The notes under the pieces are model-generated. The model made no database searches and was not told where the DNA came from. It was given only the letters and a program-made list of their open reading frames with translations. Shown here piece by piece: positions 6,653 to 13,087 of a stretch of 37,372 nt of DNA. The position numbers and the translations under genes are program-made. Every line of letters begins with the position of its first letter. Positions within the stretch are counted from its first letter, which is position 1. This DNA comes from a virus, in the IMG/VR virus record IMGVR_UViG_3300033153_003398, positions 1-37,372 of that record, one strand, 5' to 3'.

Positions 6653-6801
6653 TTATCTCTCCTTTAATGAACTTGATGATTGACTCTCGCCTGAGTCCTA
6701 GTAATAGTCCTGTAGAACCTTCCTAAGTAAAGCCTCCACGGGGCACTACAGGGTAAGCTTAGCCGCTTCCAAGGCTCCTCAGAAGAGGGTCAACCATTTC
6801 C
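6653..6801 (-). ncRNA. Structured 5' leader or small RNA, about 150 nt
   Basis: A promoter at 6797-6816 would start a transcript near 6801 and leave about 150 nt before the ATG at 6652. The minus-strand RNA can form successive helices: CCTC/GAGG (tetraloop), AGCC/GGCT, a long-range 7-bp helix CCTGTAG/CTACAGG (6746-6752 with 6709-6715) enclosing smaller stems, and GACTC/GAGTC (6682-6697) just before the Shine-Dalgarno. It shares two 10-base words with the structured RNA at 14.2-14.6 kb. A riboswitch-like leader or a processed RNA are both possible; no known riboswitch was recognised. Confidence 0.5.
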
Positions 6802-6816
6802 ACCTGTATTATACCA
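6797..6816 (-). promoter_or_regulatory. Leftward promoter, 20-bp element copy 2
   Basis: Identical in all 20 bases to 6363-6382 (minus strand TGGTATAAT plus ACAGGTGGAAA). It overlaps the last codons of the methyltransferase gene and drives the structured leader. Confidence 0.75.
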
Positions 6817-7567
6817 CCTCCGACTCACCACATTTCACACACCACTGTCTGCCAGCGTTTAGCGAGTAGTAGTAGTCACCTAACTTCAGCTCCTTACCAC
6901 ACTCTGTACACTCCATCGGAGCAAACATTCTACTCTTACGTTTTCTCTTTGAGATGTGTTGTTTGTTGGCTGGTATCATATTGTTATTACTCCACTGGTT
7001 AGCTATAGCTTCTGCAATGCCCCTAAACGTCTTACTTCTCAACCTAGCTCTGTCAGGTGATGGTGGTAAGTAGTGAAGTCGCTGCTGTTGGTTCTTAGGT
7101 AGTAACAACATTTGTTCTTTTACATTACTTGTCTCTACTAACTTAGGTAGGTTCTTTAACCAGAGACAAGTAGCCTTTGTTTCAGTATGACCAAACATCC
7201 AAGGCTGTATTATCTGGTCTGGTTTTCTATACTTTGTAGACATGATACAAACAGGGTTCTCTACTGCTATCTTAGGAATAGGAGCGTTTATCATCTTTAT
7301 AAAGAAATCAATACCTTCCTGTTGCCTACCATCAGCTATCTTCTCCTTAAACCAAGCCGCACCACTAACAGCTAGGTGAGTACAGGGTGGGTGAGCTATC
7401 ATCATATCCCAACCATCCTCTAGGATTTTCAATACATCACCTTGTATATGCCATTCAGGATGTCCACCAGAACAGTTTAGGATGTCAGCACTATAAGCTT
7501 CATGTCCTAATTTACGTAACTCAATGGTTACAGCTTGAGATTCTTCACAAGCTACTAGTATTTTCAT
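6809..7567 (-). CDS. DNA cytosine methyltransferase-like protein with C-terminal zinc ribbon
   Basis: 252 residues. The N-terminus (KILVACEESQAVTIELRKLG) is a SAM-binding motif I, followed by D28 as in C5 methyltransferases. HPPC (59-62) matches catalytic motif IV, and VENP (102-105) resembles motif VI (ENV in classical enzymes). It is shorter than most C5 enzymes and lacks an obvious target-recognition domain. From about residue 218 a CTECG...CVKCG zinc ribbon is appended. The likely role is modification of phage DNA or another base-modifying step; exact chemistry is uncertain. It overlaps the upstream gene by ATGA. Confidence 0.7.
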   Translation of the reverse strand: MKILVACEESQAVTIELRKLGHEAYSADILNCSGGHPEWHIQGDVLKILEDGWDMMIAHPPCTHLAVSGAAWFKEKIADGRQQEGIDFFIKMINAPIPKIAVENPVCIMSTKYRKPDQIIQPWMFGHTETKATCLWLKNLPKLVETSNVKEQMLLLPKNQQQRLHYLPPSPDRARLRSKTFRGIAEAIANQWSNNNMIPANKQHISKRKRKSRMFAPMECTECGKELKLGDYYYSLNAGRQWCVKCGESEVV

Positions 7568-7788
7568 ATTTCTTTACTAGAATAAGACCCTTGATTTTGA
7601 GATTTCTTAATAAGAAACAATACTGCTTCGTGTCTTGTTAGAGTTGTGTATTTGTTCTCAACAGCGTGTAGTAACTCATTATATTTATCTTCTACTGTTT
7701 CTAATTCATATCGTACTTTATCTCCATCTACAAATTCTATACTCTCAATAAACTCTCCAGTTTTTGTATTATATTTATTTATTTTCAT
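7564..7788 (-). CDS. Hypothetical protein, 74 aa
   Basis: 74 residues (MKINKYNTKTGEFIE...), a charged mix of short strands followed by a helix. No family recognised. It begins in the stop of the 41-aa gene and ends in the start of the methyltransferase gene (both ATGA overlaps), so it is translationally coupled within the leftward operon. Confidence 0.7.
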   Translation of the reverse strand: MKINKYNTKTGEFIESIEFVDGDKVRYELETVEDKYNELLHAVENKYTTLTRHEAVLFLIKKSQNQGSYSSKEI

Positions 7789-7910
7789 ATAGTTATCTTA
7801 CCATCCTTATACGTCACACCCTTCGAGCGAAAGTAGTTAATAAGTATCTGCTCCAGATGTTCAGGTGAACTAGGAGAGTGTTTGGTTGTGAACTCGATTG
7901 TAATTTGCAT
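7785..7910 (-). CDS. Hypothetical small protein, 41 aa
   Basis: MQITIEFTTKHSPSSPEHLE... 41 residues: a beta strand, then a helix (EHLEQILINYF), then a basic beta end. It fills the gap between two accepted genes exactly, with an ATGA overlap downstream and one base upstream, which is the best evidence that it is real. No function assigned. Confidence 0.6.
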   Translation of the reverse strand: MQITIEFTTKHSPSSPEHLEQILINYFRSKGVTYKDGKITI

Positions 7911-7911
7911 A

Positions 7912-8100
7912 TTATTGTTTGTCTCTATAATTTATCATCATCCCACACTGAACGTCAAAGAGATACTGAGCTTGCATCTCGTCCTGTATAATTAATCCAT
8001 TCTTAGCTACATCTTCACAAGAGTTACAAGTACAAGTGGTGTAGTCTCGATAAATTCTAGTTTTAATACGGTCTTTGAACCATTGTAAGTCGTGTTTCAT
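7912..8100 (-). CDS. Cys-containing small protein, 62 aa
   Basis: 62 residues with TCTCNSC at about 22-28, a possible half-site for metal binding, and a later lone Cys. The N-terminus is basic and helical. It overlaps the upstream gene by ATGA. No recognised family. Confidence 0.65.
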   Translation of the reverse strand: MKHDLQWFKDRIKTRIYRDYTTCTCNSCEDVAKNGLIIQDEMQAQYLFDVQCGMMINYRDKQ

Positions 8101-8432
8101 ACCCCTAAATCCTTAACAAAATTCTCATAATCACTCTCGTTCATGTAGTCCTCGGCTACCTTTAGGATTCGGTCTTGTTGGGATTGGAGGGTGGTGCGTA
8201 GCCAGTATAGTTGTGTACATTCAGTTTCTCCACATAGCTCATGGTCTGCACACCAAGATATTTTCTGAAACTCCTCCACTACCTCCTCAATCCTGTCACC
8301 AGCTACCGCATTCTGGTTGGCTTCTTCTTTTGAAGAGATACTATCGCCTGAGTTAGTATCTATCGCCTCATCAAAGGTACGCTTCAATGAGCTGTTGTCT
8401 CCTTCAAATGCGTCGTGTATTGGGTTGTTCAT
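8097..8432 (-). CDS. Hypothetical acidic protein, 111 aa
   Basis: 111 residues: a disordered Ser/Asp/Asn-rich N-terminal third, then helical segments with ICVEEF-like spacing, a Cys/His group (CADHELCGETEC at about 66-77) that could bind zinc, and a final helix. ATGA overlaps at both ends. No family recognised. Confidence 0.65.
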   Translation of the reverse strand: MNNPIHDAFEGDNSSLKRTFDEAIDTNSGDSISSKEEANQNAVAGDRIEEVVEEFQKISWCADHELCGETECTQLYWLRTTLQSQQDRILKVAEDYMNESDYENFVKDLGV

Positions 8433-8746
8433 ATCTCATTCTCAATTAAATAAATCTTCATCTTCGCCATACAGTCTTCTGGGCTGGGGTCTGTTCTTAG
8501 TTCTTCTCCTTCAAGCTCTGCAAAGTAACCATTTGGTGCTTTCTCTAGGATTACACCATCTGGCATCTGGTCGAATAGTTCGGATAGGGTGTATGCCGAG
8601 GGAAACTCTTTTTGGTAATCCTCTCTGAGTTCGTGAGTAGGTATAACTTCTGCACCATCGCTACGCCATTTGAAATAACTCTCAGGCTTCTTGTCTCCCA
8701 AGAGCTTGTCTAGTTCTTTGGATAGTTCTAAATTGACGGTTTTCAT
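8429..8746 (-). CDS. Phage hypothetical protein, 105 aa
   Basis: 105 acidic residues ending in a pattern often seen in small phage accessory proteins: MPDGVILEKAPNGYFAELE followed by a helix with DCMAKMKIYL. No function known. It begins within the stop of the 14-aa micro-ORF and its start lies in the 30-bp junction repeat shared with 9109-9138. Confidence 0.7.
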   Translation of the reverse strand: MKTVNLELSKELDKLLGDKKPESYFKWRSDGAEVIPTHELREDYQKEFPSAYTLSELFDQMPDGVILEKAPNGYFAELEGEELRTDPSPEDCMAKMKIYLIENEI

Positions 8747-8769
8747 ACTCTATCTAAATAATCTAATAA
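8740..8769. repeat. 30-bp direct repeat at a gene junction, copy 1
   Basis: Identical to 9109-9138. On the minus strand it encodes LLDYLDRV, stop TGA, and the overlapping ATGAAAA start of the next gene. Confidence 0.85.
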
Positions 8770-8787
8770 GTTTGTTGTTTGGGTCAT
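8743..8787 (-). CDS. 14-aa micro-ORF, duplicated C-terminus
   Basis: MTQTTNLLDYLDRV then TGA, overlapping the next ATG as ATGA. Its last eight residues are identical to the C-terminus of the 110-aa protein at 9112, encoded by the same 30-bp repeat. It is either a translational-coupling leader or the remnant of a duplicated gene whose body was deleted. Confidence 0.4.
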   Translation of the reverse strand: MTQTTNLLDYLDRV

Positions 8788-8788
8788 G

Positions 8789-9115
8789 TTAGTTGATAGC
8801 CAATAGTCTTGTAACAACATCTTGAGATGAATGTCCGTCCCACTCTTTTGCTAAATATCTTATTTCACAATTGAATAAATCCCAGTCGTCCATTTCATAA
8901 TGATTACTGATGTCACCAGTGGGGAGTGTGGCAACAACAATGAACCAGCCACCACCAAAACACAATTCTCCGTCACTATGTTTTATACTTTTATGAACAT
9001 TAAATTTCCCTTGCTTGTACCATTCGTTAAACAATACAACATTGTAAACTTTCCTAAACTCGTACAGCTCTTTGAACGTGTGATAACCGTCACTAGTGTT
9101 TTTATCTATTTTCAT
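8789..9115 (-). CDS. Conserved phage protein with HTFKELYE...WDGH signature, 108 aa
   Basis: 108 residues with SDGYHTFKELYEFR at the start, a central block KHSDGELCFGGGWFIVVA, and WDGHSSQDVVTRL near the end. This arrangement (dGyHTF-ELY, DGe, WDGH) is common in a widespread phage protein family of unknown function. Its start overlaps the upstream gene by ATGA and lies in the 30-bp junction repeat copy 2. Confidence 0.75.
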   Translation of the reverse strand: MKIDKNTSDGYHTFKELYEFRKVYNVVLFNEWYKQGKFNVHKSIKHSDGELCFGGGWFIVVATLPTGDISNHYEMDDWDLFNCEIRYLAKEWDGHSSQDVVTRLLAIN

Positions 9116-9138
9116 ACTCTATCTAAATAATCTAATAA
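9109..9138. repeat. 30-bp direct repeat at a gene junction, copy 2
   Basis: Same 30 bases as 8740-8769; here they encode the true C-terminus of the 110-aa gene and the start of the next gene. Confidence 0.85.
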
Positions 9139-9444
9139 TTCATCGTAGCTTTTGATTTGGTCGGTAATAGAATCGTTATAACCTCTTAATGCTGCCATAG
9201 CTTCTGGATTTCCTAATGCCATTTCTACAACCATTTTCCTCCCCTCTGCCTCAGCTTTCAATGAGCGGATTAGGGTGGCGGTATGGGTTTTTATGTATTG
9301 AGGGATGGTTTCTCCAGCATACTCACCAAATCCATGAACCATCGCTATGCTCTGAGCAGAATCTATATATTTCATCCATTCCTGATTGCCTAACTCCTCC
9401 TCTCCGTCTTTTATAACTTCTATTGGTGTTTTCATATTAGTCAT
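9112..9444 (-). CDS. Hypothetical helical protein, 110 aa
   Basis: 110 residues, nearly all helical, with Glu/Lys/Arg-rich segments and the C-terminal peptide LLDYLDRV that is repeated in the 14-aa micro-ORF downstream. Met4 is an alternative start. No family recognised. It follows the 89-aa gene by two bases. Confidence 0.65.
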   Translation of the reverse strand: MTNMKTPIEVIKDGEEELGNQEWMKYIDSAQSIAMVHGFGEYAGETIPQYIKTHTATLIRSLKAEAEGRKMVVEMALGNPEAMAALRGYNDSITDQIKSYDELLDYLDRV

Positions 9445-9446
9445 GA

Positions 9447-9716
9447 CTATTTAATAATGTCGTTCAGAATGGTCTTGACTTGGGTTAGGCAGGAGTTGTG
9501 GCCTTTAATACCATCCAATATTAATTTACCTGCATATATTTCAGGGTATTCCTTATCCTCCGGCAATCTCTCAAGCGCTTTATCTATGGTGGCGGTGATG
9601 GTGTTGGTTATAAGGGTGTCTAAGTCAGTTGGAATGAGACATGCTAAAACATGATTTTTCTTTTTGAGCCACTCCTCCCTAGCTTCCTCCTGTTGTTCCT
9701 CTATAAATTTACTCAT
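9447..9716 (-). CDS. Hypothetical helical protein, 89 aa
   Basis: 89 residues: a charged amphipathic N-terminal helix (SKFIEEQQEEAREEWLKKK) followed by a helical core containing DTLITNTITATIDKALERL. It overlaps the end of the 36-aa gene. Proteins of this type are common among phage early genes and have no known function. Confidence 0.65.
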   Translation of the reverse strand: MSKFIEEQQEEAREEWLKKKNHVLACLIPTDLDTLITNTITATIDKALERLPEDKEYPEIYAGKLILDGIKGHNSCLTQVKTILNDIIK

Positions 9717-9819
9717 ACATACAAAATTCTATCGGTGCTGTTAATAATTCCTCTGGTATGCAACCGCTGACCATATAATTATGGATGGTACATAGGACGA
9801 TTGCTGAAATGGTGGTCAT
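9709..9819 (-). CDS. Hypothetical peptide, 36 aa
   Basis: MTTISAIVLCTIHNYMVSGC... 36 residues, moderately hydrophobic at the N-terminus with three Cys. It fills the space between two accepted genes, starting three bases after one and overlapping the next by eight. No ribosome-binding site or domain is visible, so confidence rests on packing alone. Confidence 0.45.
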   Translation of the reverse strand: MTTISAIVLCTIHNYMVSGCIPEELLTAPIEFCMYE

Positions 9820-9822
9820 AAT

Positions 9823-9954
9823 TTATTTCTTAATTGCTAATTCCATCTGGTCAGGTGGGTAGGTTTCCTCGATAAATATTGAGCCGTGCATATCACTGAT
9901 AACCATTCCGGCTATGAAGCCAACGATAAACAGGATGAAGTGGTGGAAGGGCAT
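9823..9954 (-). CDS. Small membrane protein, 43 aa
   Basis: MPFHHFILFIVGFIAGMVIS then an acidic external-type tail (DMHGSIFIEETYPPDQ...). One hydrophobic helix at residues 5-20. It begins one base after the zinc-ribbon/TM gene, which also carries a membrane segment, so the two may work together at the inner membrane. Confidence 0.55.
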   Translation of the reverse strand: MPFHHFILFIVGFIAGMVISDMHGSIFIEETYPPDQMELAIKK

Positions 9955-9955
9955 G

Positions 9956-10165
9956 TTAGCTGAATAATATCCATCCGATTAGTAATACTGCTGGTGCTAT
10001 CCATAAGGCTTGTACTAGCCAATTTTCTTTATTGTGCATAGGCTCAGGCTCTTTCTTTAGAAAGACCTTTAAGATACAAGCTCCACATAATCCCGTTACG
10101 AAGTCTGTTCCAGTATCTCTACCACATTTATCACACCAATCTGTTGGGAAGTTTCTATTGTTCAT
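9956..10165 (-). CDS. Zinc ribbon plus C-terminal membrane anchor, 69 aa
   Basis: CDKCGRDTG (C11, C14) and LCGAC (about 27-30) form a four-Cys zinc ribbon, followed by a charged linker and one hydrophobic helix at about 49-68 (WLVQALWIAPAVLLIGWILF). This is a tail-anchored protein with a cytoplasmic metal-binding head. Function unknown. It overlaps the ribbon-helix-helix gene by 11 bases. Confidence 0.7.
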   Translation of the reverse strand: MNNRNFPTDWCDKCGRDTGTDFVTGLCGACILKVFLKKEPEPMHNKENWLVQALWIAPAVLLIGWILFS

Positions 10166-10316
10166 TGTAATGTAAGTCTATTAAGTTTCTTATCACTTCA
10201 CTTTGGGATTGTTTCCATCTATTAGCTAGCTTCTGCAGTCGTACCGCTTGTCGTCTGGTTAGCTTGAAGGAGGTTTTGCGATCGTAGATCATGGTGTGAT
10301 AGGGTGCTTTAGTCAT
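10155..10316 (-). CDS. Ribbon-helix-helix (CopG/Arc-like) regulator, 53 aa
   Basis: The core KTSFKLTRRQAVRLQKLANR followed by a helix with SQSEVIRNLID is the classic RHH pattern: a beta strand (TSFKLT), helix 1 (RRQAVRLQKLANRW), a turn, and helix 2 (SEVIRNLID). Such proteins dimerise and bind operator DNA through the strand pair. It sits inside the leftward operon and overlaps YopX by eight bases and the zinc-ribbon gene by 11. It is a candidate repressor for the inverted repeats at 11206-11234, 5683-5702 or 15702-15732. Confidence 0.7.
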   Translation of the reverse strand: MTKAPYHTMIYDRKTSFKLTRRQAVRLQKLANRWKQSQSEVIRNLIDLHYNEQ

Positions 10317-10662
10317 TAAGTAGTTCTTTATTCTCGTAAATGTTTCCGATTACTTCTGTATCATCATCAATCCATTCACCTAAGGTCTCTCCTCTTGATT
10401 TAGTTTCCCCAACTTTCCAAAAGTCGATAATGTACTGTGCTGTCTCTGAACAGTACTCAACGTAACCTATTTCACTTTCATCATCTAAAATATCCCCCTC
10501 AAAAATCTCCTTACCATTCTTATCGTCTAATGCTGTGTATTGCATTGGTACAAACCGCTCATTACTGAAGAAGTCGTGTCCGGCTATGTTCTGCTCTTCG
10601 GTAAGTTCAAACATATACTTCTCTTCATTATCCCACGCTCTAAATTTTATTTCTCGTTGCAT
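10309..10662 (-). CDS. yopX: YopX family phage protein
   Basis: I choose the Met at 10662 (MQREIKFRAWDNEEKYM), which is where this family begins; the longer frame adds 11 unrelated residues overlapping the previous gene. The 117 residues show the YopX signatures IKFRAWD, MQYTALDDKNGKEIFEGDI and VIGNIYENKEL in order. YopX proteins are common in phages, form large oligomers, and have no settled function. TGGAGA is 6 nt before the ATG and may serve as a weak ribosome-binding site. Confidence 0.85.
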   Translation of the reverse strand: MQREIKFRAWDNEEKYMFELTEEQNIAGHDFFSNERFVPMQYTALDDKNGKEIFEGDILDDESEIGYVEYCSETAQYIIDFWKVGETKSRGETLGEWIDDDTEVIGNIYENKELLND

Positions 10663-10802
10663 AGTTGATTCTCCATTACGTTTACTGCGTTCCATTGTGC
10701 AGTAGTGCCAATAAATTCTAGCTTCTCTTCCCAGTACTCAGCTCCATTATCAACCGTTAGGGTGAGTAGGCTGAGGCGAGGTAGTAGTTCGTAGTTATAC
10801 AT
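10647..10802 (-). CDS. Hypothetical small protein, 51 aa
   Basis: MYNYELLPRLSLLTLTVDNG... 51 residues, mixed hydrophobic and acidic, overlapping the YopX start by 16 bases. It fills the gap between the YopX and 57-aa genes exactly. No domain is recognised. Confidence 0.5.
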   Translation of the reverse strand: MYNYELLPRLSLLTLTVDNGAEYWEEKLEFIGTTAQWNAVNVMENQLCNEK

Positions 10803-10804
10803 GA

Positions 10805-10978
10805 TTATATATGTAGATTATCTAAGGCTTCTAATGTTCCTTTGAATAAGGGTATCTCTTCAACATCTTCTTTTATACCAGTCAATTCTATAAACTCTTC
10901 TCTGGTAATTTCTCCTTTCATTTGCTTAAGAAAGAGACTGCTCACATCTTCTCCTGTTTCTTTAATGATAACTTTCAT
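10805..10978 (-). CDS. Hypothetical acidic protein, 57 aa
   Basis: The start at 10978 (MKVIIKETGEDVSS...) is preferred because the longer frame runs into the previous gene. 57 residues with a strand, then two helices containing KGEITREEFIELTGI, an EF-hand-like or short-chain helical repeat only in appearance. No family assigned. Confidence 0.6.
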   Translation of the reverse strand: MKVIIKETGEDVSSLFLKQMKGEITREEFIELTGIKEDVEEIPLFKGTLEALDNLHI

Positions 10979-10979
10979 A

Positions 10980-11189
10980 CTATAAATTGTTATCTCGCTC
11001 GCAGTCAAATGCCCATTGGTTCTTCGCTGCGGTACGGGCTAGTTTTAGTAATGCTTCGGCTTGTTCGTCTTCTCCGGCTTCCTTGGCTCTACTGGCGTAG
11101 TGGTACAAGGTGACATCATCGTCTTCCTTGATAGCCAAGACGACATCATCATGGTTCTGGTACTCCGCTGCTTTGATTGAAAATGACAT
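10980..11189 (-). CDS. Hypothetical helical protein, 69 aa
   Basis: 69 acidic residues with a TPR-like helix pair (TLYHYASRAKEAGEDEQAEALLKLAR) too short to be called a repeat protein. It is the first gene after the operator-like region at 11206-11234 and so may head a transcription unit. Function unknown. Confidence 0.6.
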   Translation of the reverse strand: MSFSIKAAEYQNHDDVVLAIKEDDDVTLYHYASRAKEAGEDEQAEALLKLARTAAKNQWAFDCERDNNL

Positions 11190-11205
11190 ATATAATACTT
11201 AATGT

Positions 11206-11234
11206 GTAATACCTTATATATTAGCAGGTATTAC
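11206..11234 (-). promoter_or_regulatory. Operator-like inverted repeat flanking a -10 box
   Basis: GTAATACC-13 nt-GGTATTAC is a perfect 8-bp inverted repeat. Between the arms the minus strand reads TGCTAATAT, an extended -10, so a bound repressor would cover the promoter. The transcript would start about 20 nt before the ATG at 11189. The half-site resembles the dyad at 5683-5702. Confidence 0.55.
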
Positions 11235-11250
11235 CGATTGGTCAAGAGAG

Positions 11251-11259
11251 TTATCCACA
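11251..11259 (+). other. DnaA-box-like site TTATCCACA
   Basis: Exact consensus match in the gap between the VRR-NUC gene and the operator-like repeat. Confidence 0.45.
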
Positions 11260-11261
11260 GC

Positions 11262-11573
11262 TTACAGTCCAATAGCATCCAGGTCATCTACTGACCTTAT
11301 TAAGTAGTAATCACCTCCGTTACGCTTACACCTGTTCTCAAATAGTTTCTGATCTGCTGACTGTCTGCCCTTCGGAGTCTTTATCTCAAAGCCGGTGAAC
11401 TTGCCGTTTATTATCGCTAGGATGTCTGGTACTCCTTTTAGTCCGTTGTGCGCTCGGTAGCCGTTCATCTTAGGGTCAAAGATTGCTAGATTATTCTGTC
11501 TCCAACAGAAGATACCAGCTTTCTTTAATCGTCTTAACACTGCACTCTGTACTTTGTTCTCAGCTTTAGCCAT
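11262..11573 (-). CDS. VRR-NUC domain nuclease
   Basis: 103 residues. The family signature is complete: Glu5 near the N-terminus, GVPDI (D50), FEIKTPKGRQS (E63, K65, Q71), then a helix and YYLIRSVDDL at the end. VRR-NUC proteins are PD-(D/E)XK-type, structure-specific or Holliday-junction-cleaving nucleases in phages and in FAN1. It could resolve recombination or replication intermediates before packaging. The start ATG is 6 nt from a TATAAT box, so it is likely to be expressed from its own leaderless promoter. Confidence 0.88.
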   Translation of the reverse strand: MAKAENKVQSAVLRRLKKAGIFCWRQNNLAIFDPKMNGYRAHNGLKGVPDILAIINGKFTGFEIKTPKGRQSADQKLFENRCKRNGGDYYLIRSVDDLDAIGL

Positions 11574-11579
11574 ACCTTA

Positions 11580-11585
11580 ATTATA
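11580..11585 (-). promoter_or_regulatory. TATAAT box, leaderless spacing (VRR-NUC gene)
   Basis: Minus-strand GGTATAAT ends 6 nt before the ATG at 11573. The preceding base pattern is AGG, not TGN, so the extended -10 is incomplete. Confidence 0.5.
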
Positions 11586-11587
11586 CC

Positions 11588-11971
11588 TTACGCCCACTTG
11601 TACCCTTTGGGTTTATACCCACCCTTCTGGTCAATCTTAAATTGCTTCATTTCAGCCGGACTAATAAAAAGATAAGAGTAGTCAGCTTCGATACCATGAC
11701 CATCGTTAGTCTCATCCATGACAGGGTAGTTCGCTCTGAGGTGTGTGAGGTGACTGAAGAAGGACTTGATTGGTTGTGGCTTAGGGGGACTCCAACGGTA
11801 GATGATTTCATCTCCCTTCACTGTGCTACGCACGTTCTTATCCTTCATCACCTTAGTCAGCCACTCATCTAACTGGTCTAAGGAGACACCTCTACCCTCT
11901 GCTCTCTTAGCAAGTTCAGAGTAGGTAATCGTACCAGATTGCTTAATGGCTAATATGATTTTAGATACCAT
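11588..11971 (-). CDS. Hypothetical protein with winged-helix-like N-terminus, 127 aa
   Basis: Residues 1-62 (KIILAIKQSGTITYSELAKRA... to IYRWS) have the layout of a winged helix: three helices and a short beta hairpin. Residues 70-127 are unassigned and end basic. A DNA-binding role is plausible but not shown. It overlaps the previous gene by 11 bases. Confidence 0.65.
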   Translation of the reverse strand: MVSKIILAIKQSGTITYSELAKRAEGRGVSLDQLDEWLTKVMKDKNVRSTVKGDEIIYRWSPPKPQPIKSFFSHLTHLRANYPVMDETNDGHGIEADYSYLFISPAEMKQFKIDQKGGYKPKGYKWA

Positions 11972-12347
11972 TATTTGATAGCCACAGTTTAGCTACTGCT
12001 GTCTCAGGGTCTTTAGCGGTGTAGATACGTCTTGGGTGTTTAGCTCCAGCTCCTGATTTAGCCATTACTCTACCGTCTGAGTGCCAGCTGATAGAACGTA
12101 GGTCAAAACTACAGGCTTCTATAAGCTCTGAGAGGTTTGGGATACGAGTTTCAGTAGGTAATAATGCCGAAACCTCATTTTCCTTTATTTCACCATCAAT
12201 CTCCTTGTTATATATTTTCATACAACAGTCACACTGGTCTATACCCTCGTCACTGTATTGGTCTTTCTTACACCTATCACAAAAAAACGGTAAACCGCCC
12301 TGCGGAAACCCAGCGTCCTTTAATTGTTTACATAATTCATAGTCCAT
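11961..12347 (-). CDS. Conserved phage protein with zinc-binding N-terminus, 128 aa
   Basis: I place the start at 12347 (MDYELCKQLKDAGFPQ) because that is the usual opening of this phage family; the frame could extend to a GTG at 12362. It has CDRCKKD and CDCC (zinc-ribbon-like), then the block LSELIEAC and the C-terminal ETAVAKLWLSN. The family is widespread in phages with no known function. A 7-bp hairpin (CTACCCA/TGGGTAG) lies just before the start. Confidence 0.7.
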   Translation of the reverse strand: MDYELCKQLKDAGFPQGGLPFFCDRCKKDQYSDEGIDQCDCCMKIYNKEIDGEIKENEVSALLPTETRIPNLSELIEACSFDLRSISWHSDGRVMAKSGAGAKHPRRIYTAKDPETAVAKLWLSNNGI

Positions 12348-12383
12348 AGTCCTACCCACCACTAGTTGATGGGTAGAGTATAG

Positions 12384-13085
12384 TTAGAAGCTGAGAGCTT
12401 GCACAAACTCCCTTGCCTTCGCTACCTTCTTTTTTATCATCTCAATCTTCTCTTCGTCGTACTCCACTTGAAATTCCTTGATACGTAGGTGCTTGGGTAG
12501 GTGTTCGTACTGGTAGTCCTTGGCGAAGTCATCAGTCATGTCTAAAGGATAGCCTTTTTCATCTATGACAAGCATCCCTCTATTCTGTTTCTTAAACTCA
12601 TACCTTACAAGCTCATCAGGCGTATCCATCAGAGTGTAGATGACTCTACCCTTAGTCCTACCTACCATCCACATGTATCCTAGTAGTTGCCACTCGTAGT
12701 CCTTCTTAGGGCAGGTCTTACTAAACAAAGGGAAGGTAGTGAAGTCCCAGCTGTTCTTTATGTCTATAATCTCATCGTCAGTGATAACATCCGGTTCCCC
12801 TGTCATCCAGTCATTACTGAACTGCTCCTTGTTGTTAGTCCAGGTGTTGTCTAACATAGCGATGGAAGCGTCTTCGCAAGAATTTCCCTTGGTCATGTAC
12901 TTAGAGTCTATCGGCTTACGTCTATCGTAGAGAGTCTCCTTGTACCAGAGAGTGATGAAGGACTTAGCAGTAGCAGATAGCTCACCAGCTTCCTTGTCAG
13001 CCTTAGTACGAGGCTCAGTCATTAGTTTTCCTAATGAACTGGCCCTGATTCTGAAGGTTGGGGTGGTTTGGTTATGGATTTTCAT
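12384..13085 (-). CDS. YqaJ-like PD-(D/E)XK exonuclease
   Basis: 233 residues with the lambda-exonuclease/YqaJ pattern: RIRASSLGKLMTEP at the start, GNSCEDASIAML (E71), then GEPDVI (D99) and IIDIKNS (D108, K110), which form the PD-(D/E)XK metal site, and a later YEWQLLGYMWM helix. It would degrade one strand of double-stranded ends to feed annealing-type recombination. The neighbouring 188-aa protein is a candidate ssDNA-binding partner, and VRR-NUC could act on the joint molecules. It begins two bases after the 70-aa gene. Confidence 0.8.
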   Translation of the reverse strand: MKIHNQTTPTFRIRASSLGKLMTEPRTKADKEAGELSATAKSFITLWYKETLYDRRKPIDSKYMTKGNSCEDASIAMLDNTWTNNKEQFSNDWMTGEPDVITDDEIIDIKNSWDFTTFPLFSKTCPKKDYEWQLLGYMWMVGRTKGRVIYTLMDTPDELVRYEFKKQNRGMLVIDEKGYPLDMTDDFAKDYQYEHLPKHLRIKEFQVEYDEEKIEMIKKKVAKAREFVQALSF

Positions 13086-13087
13086 GG

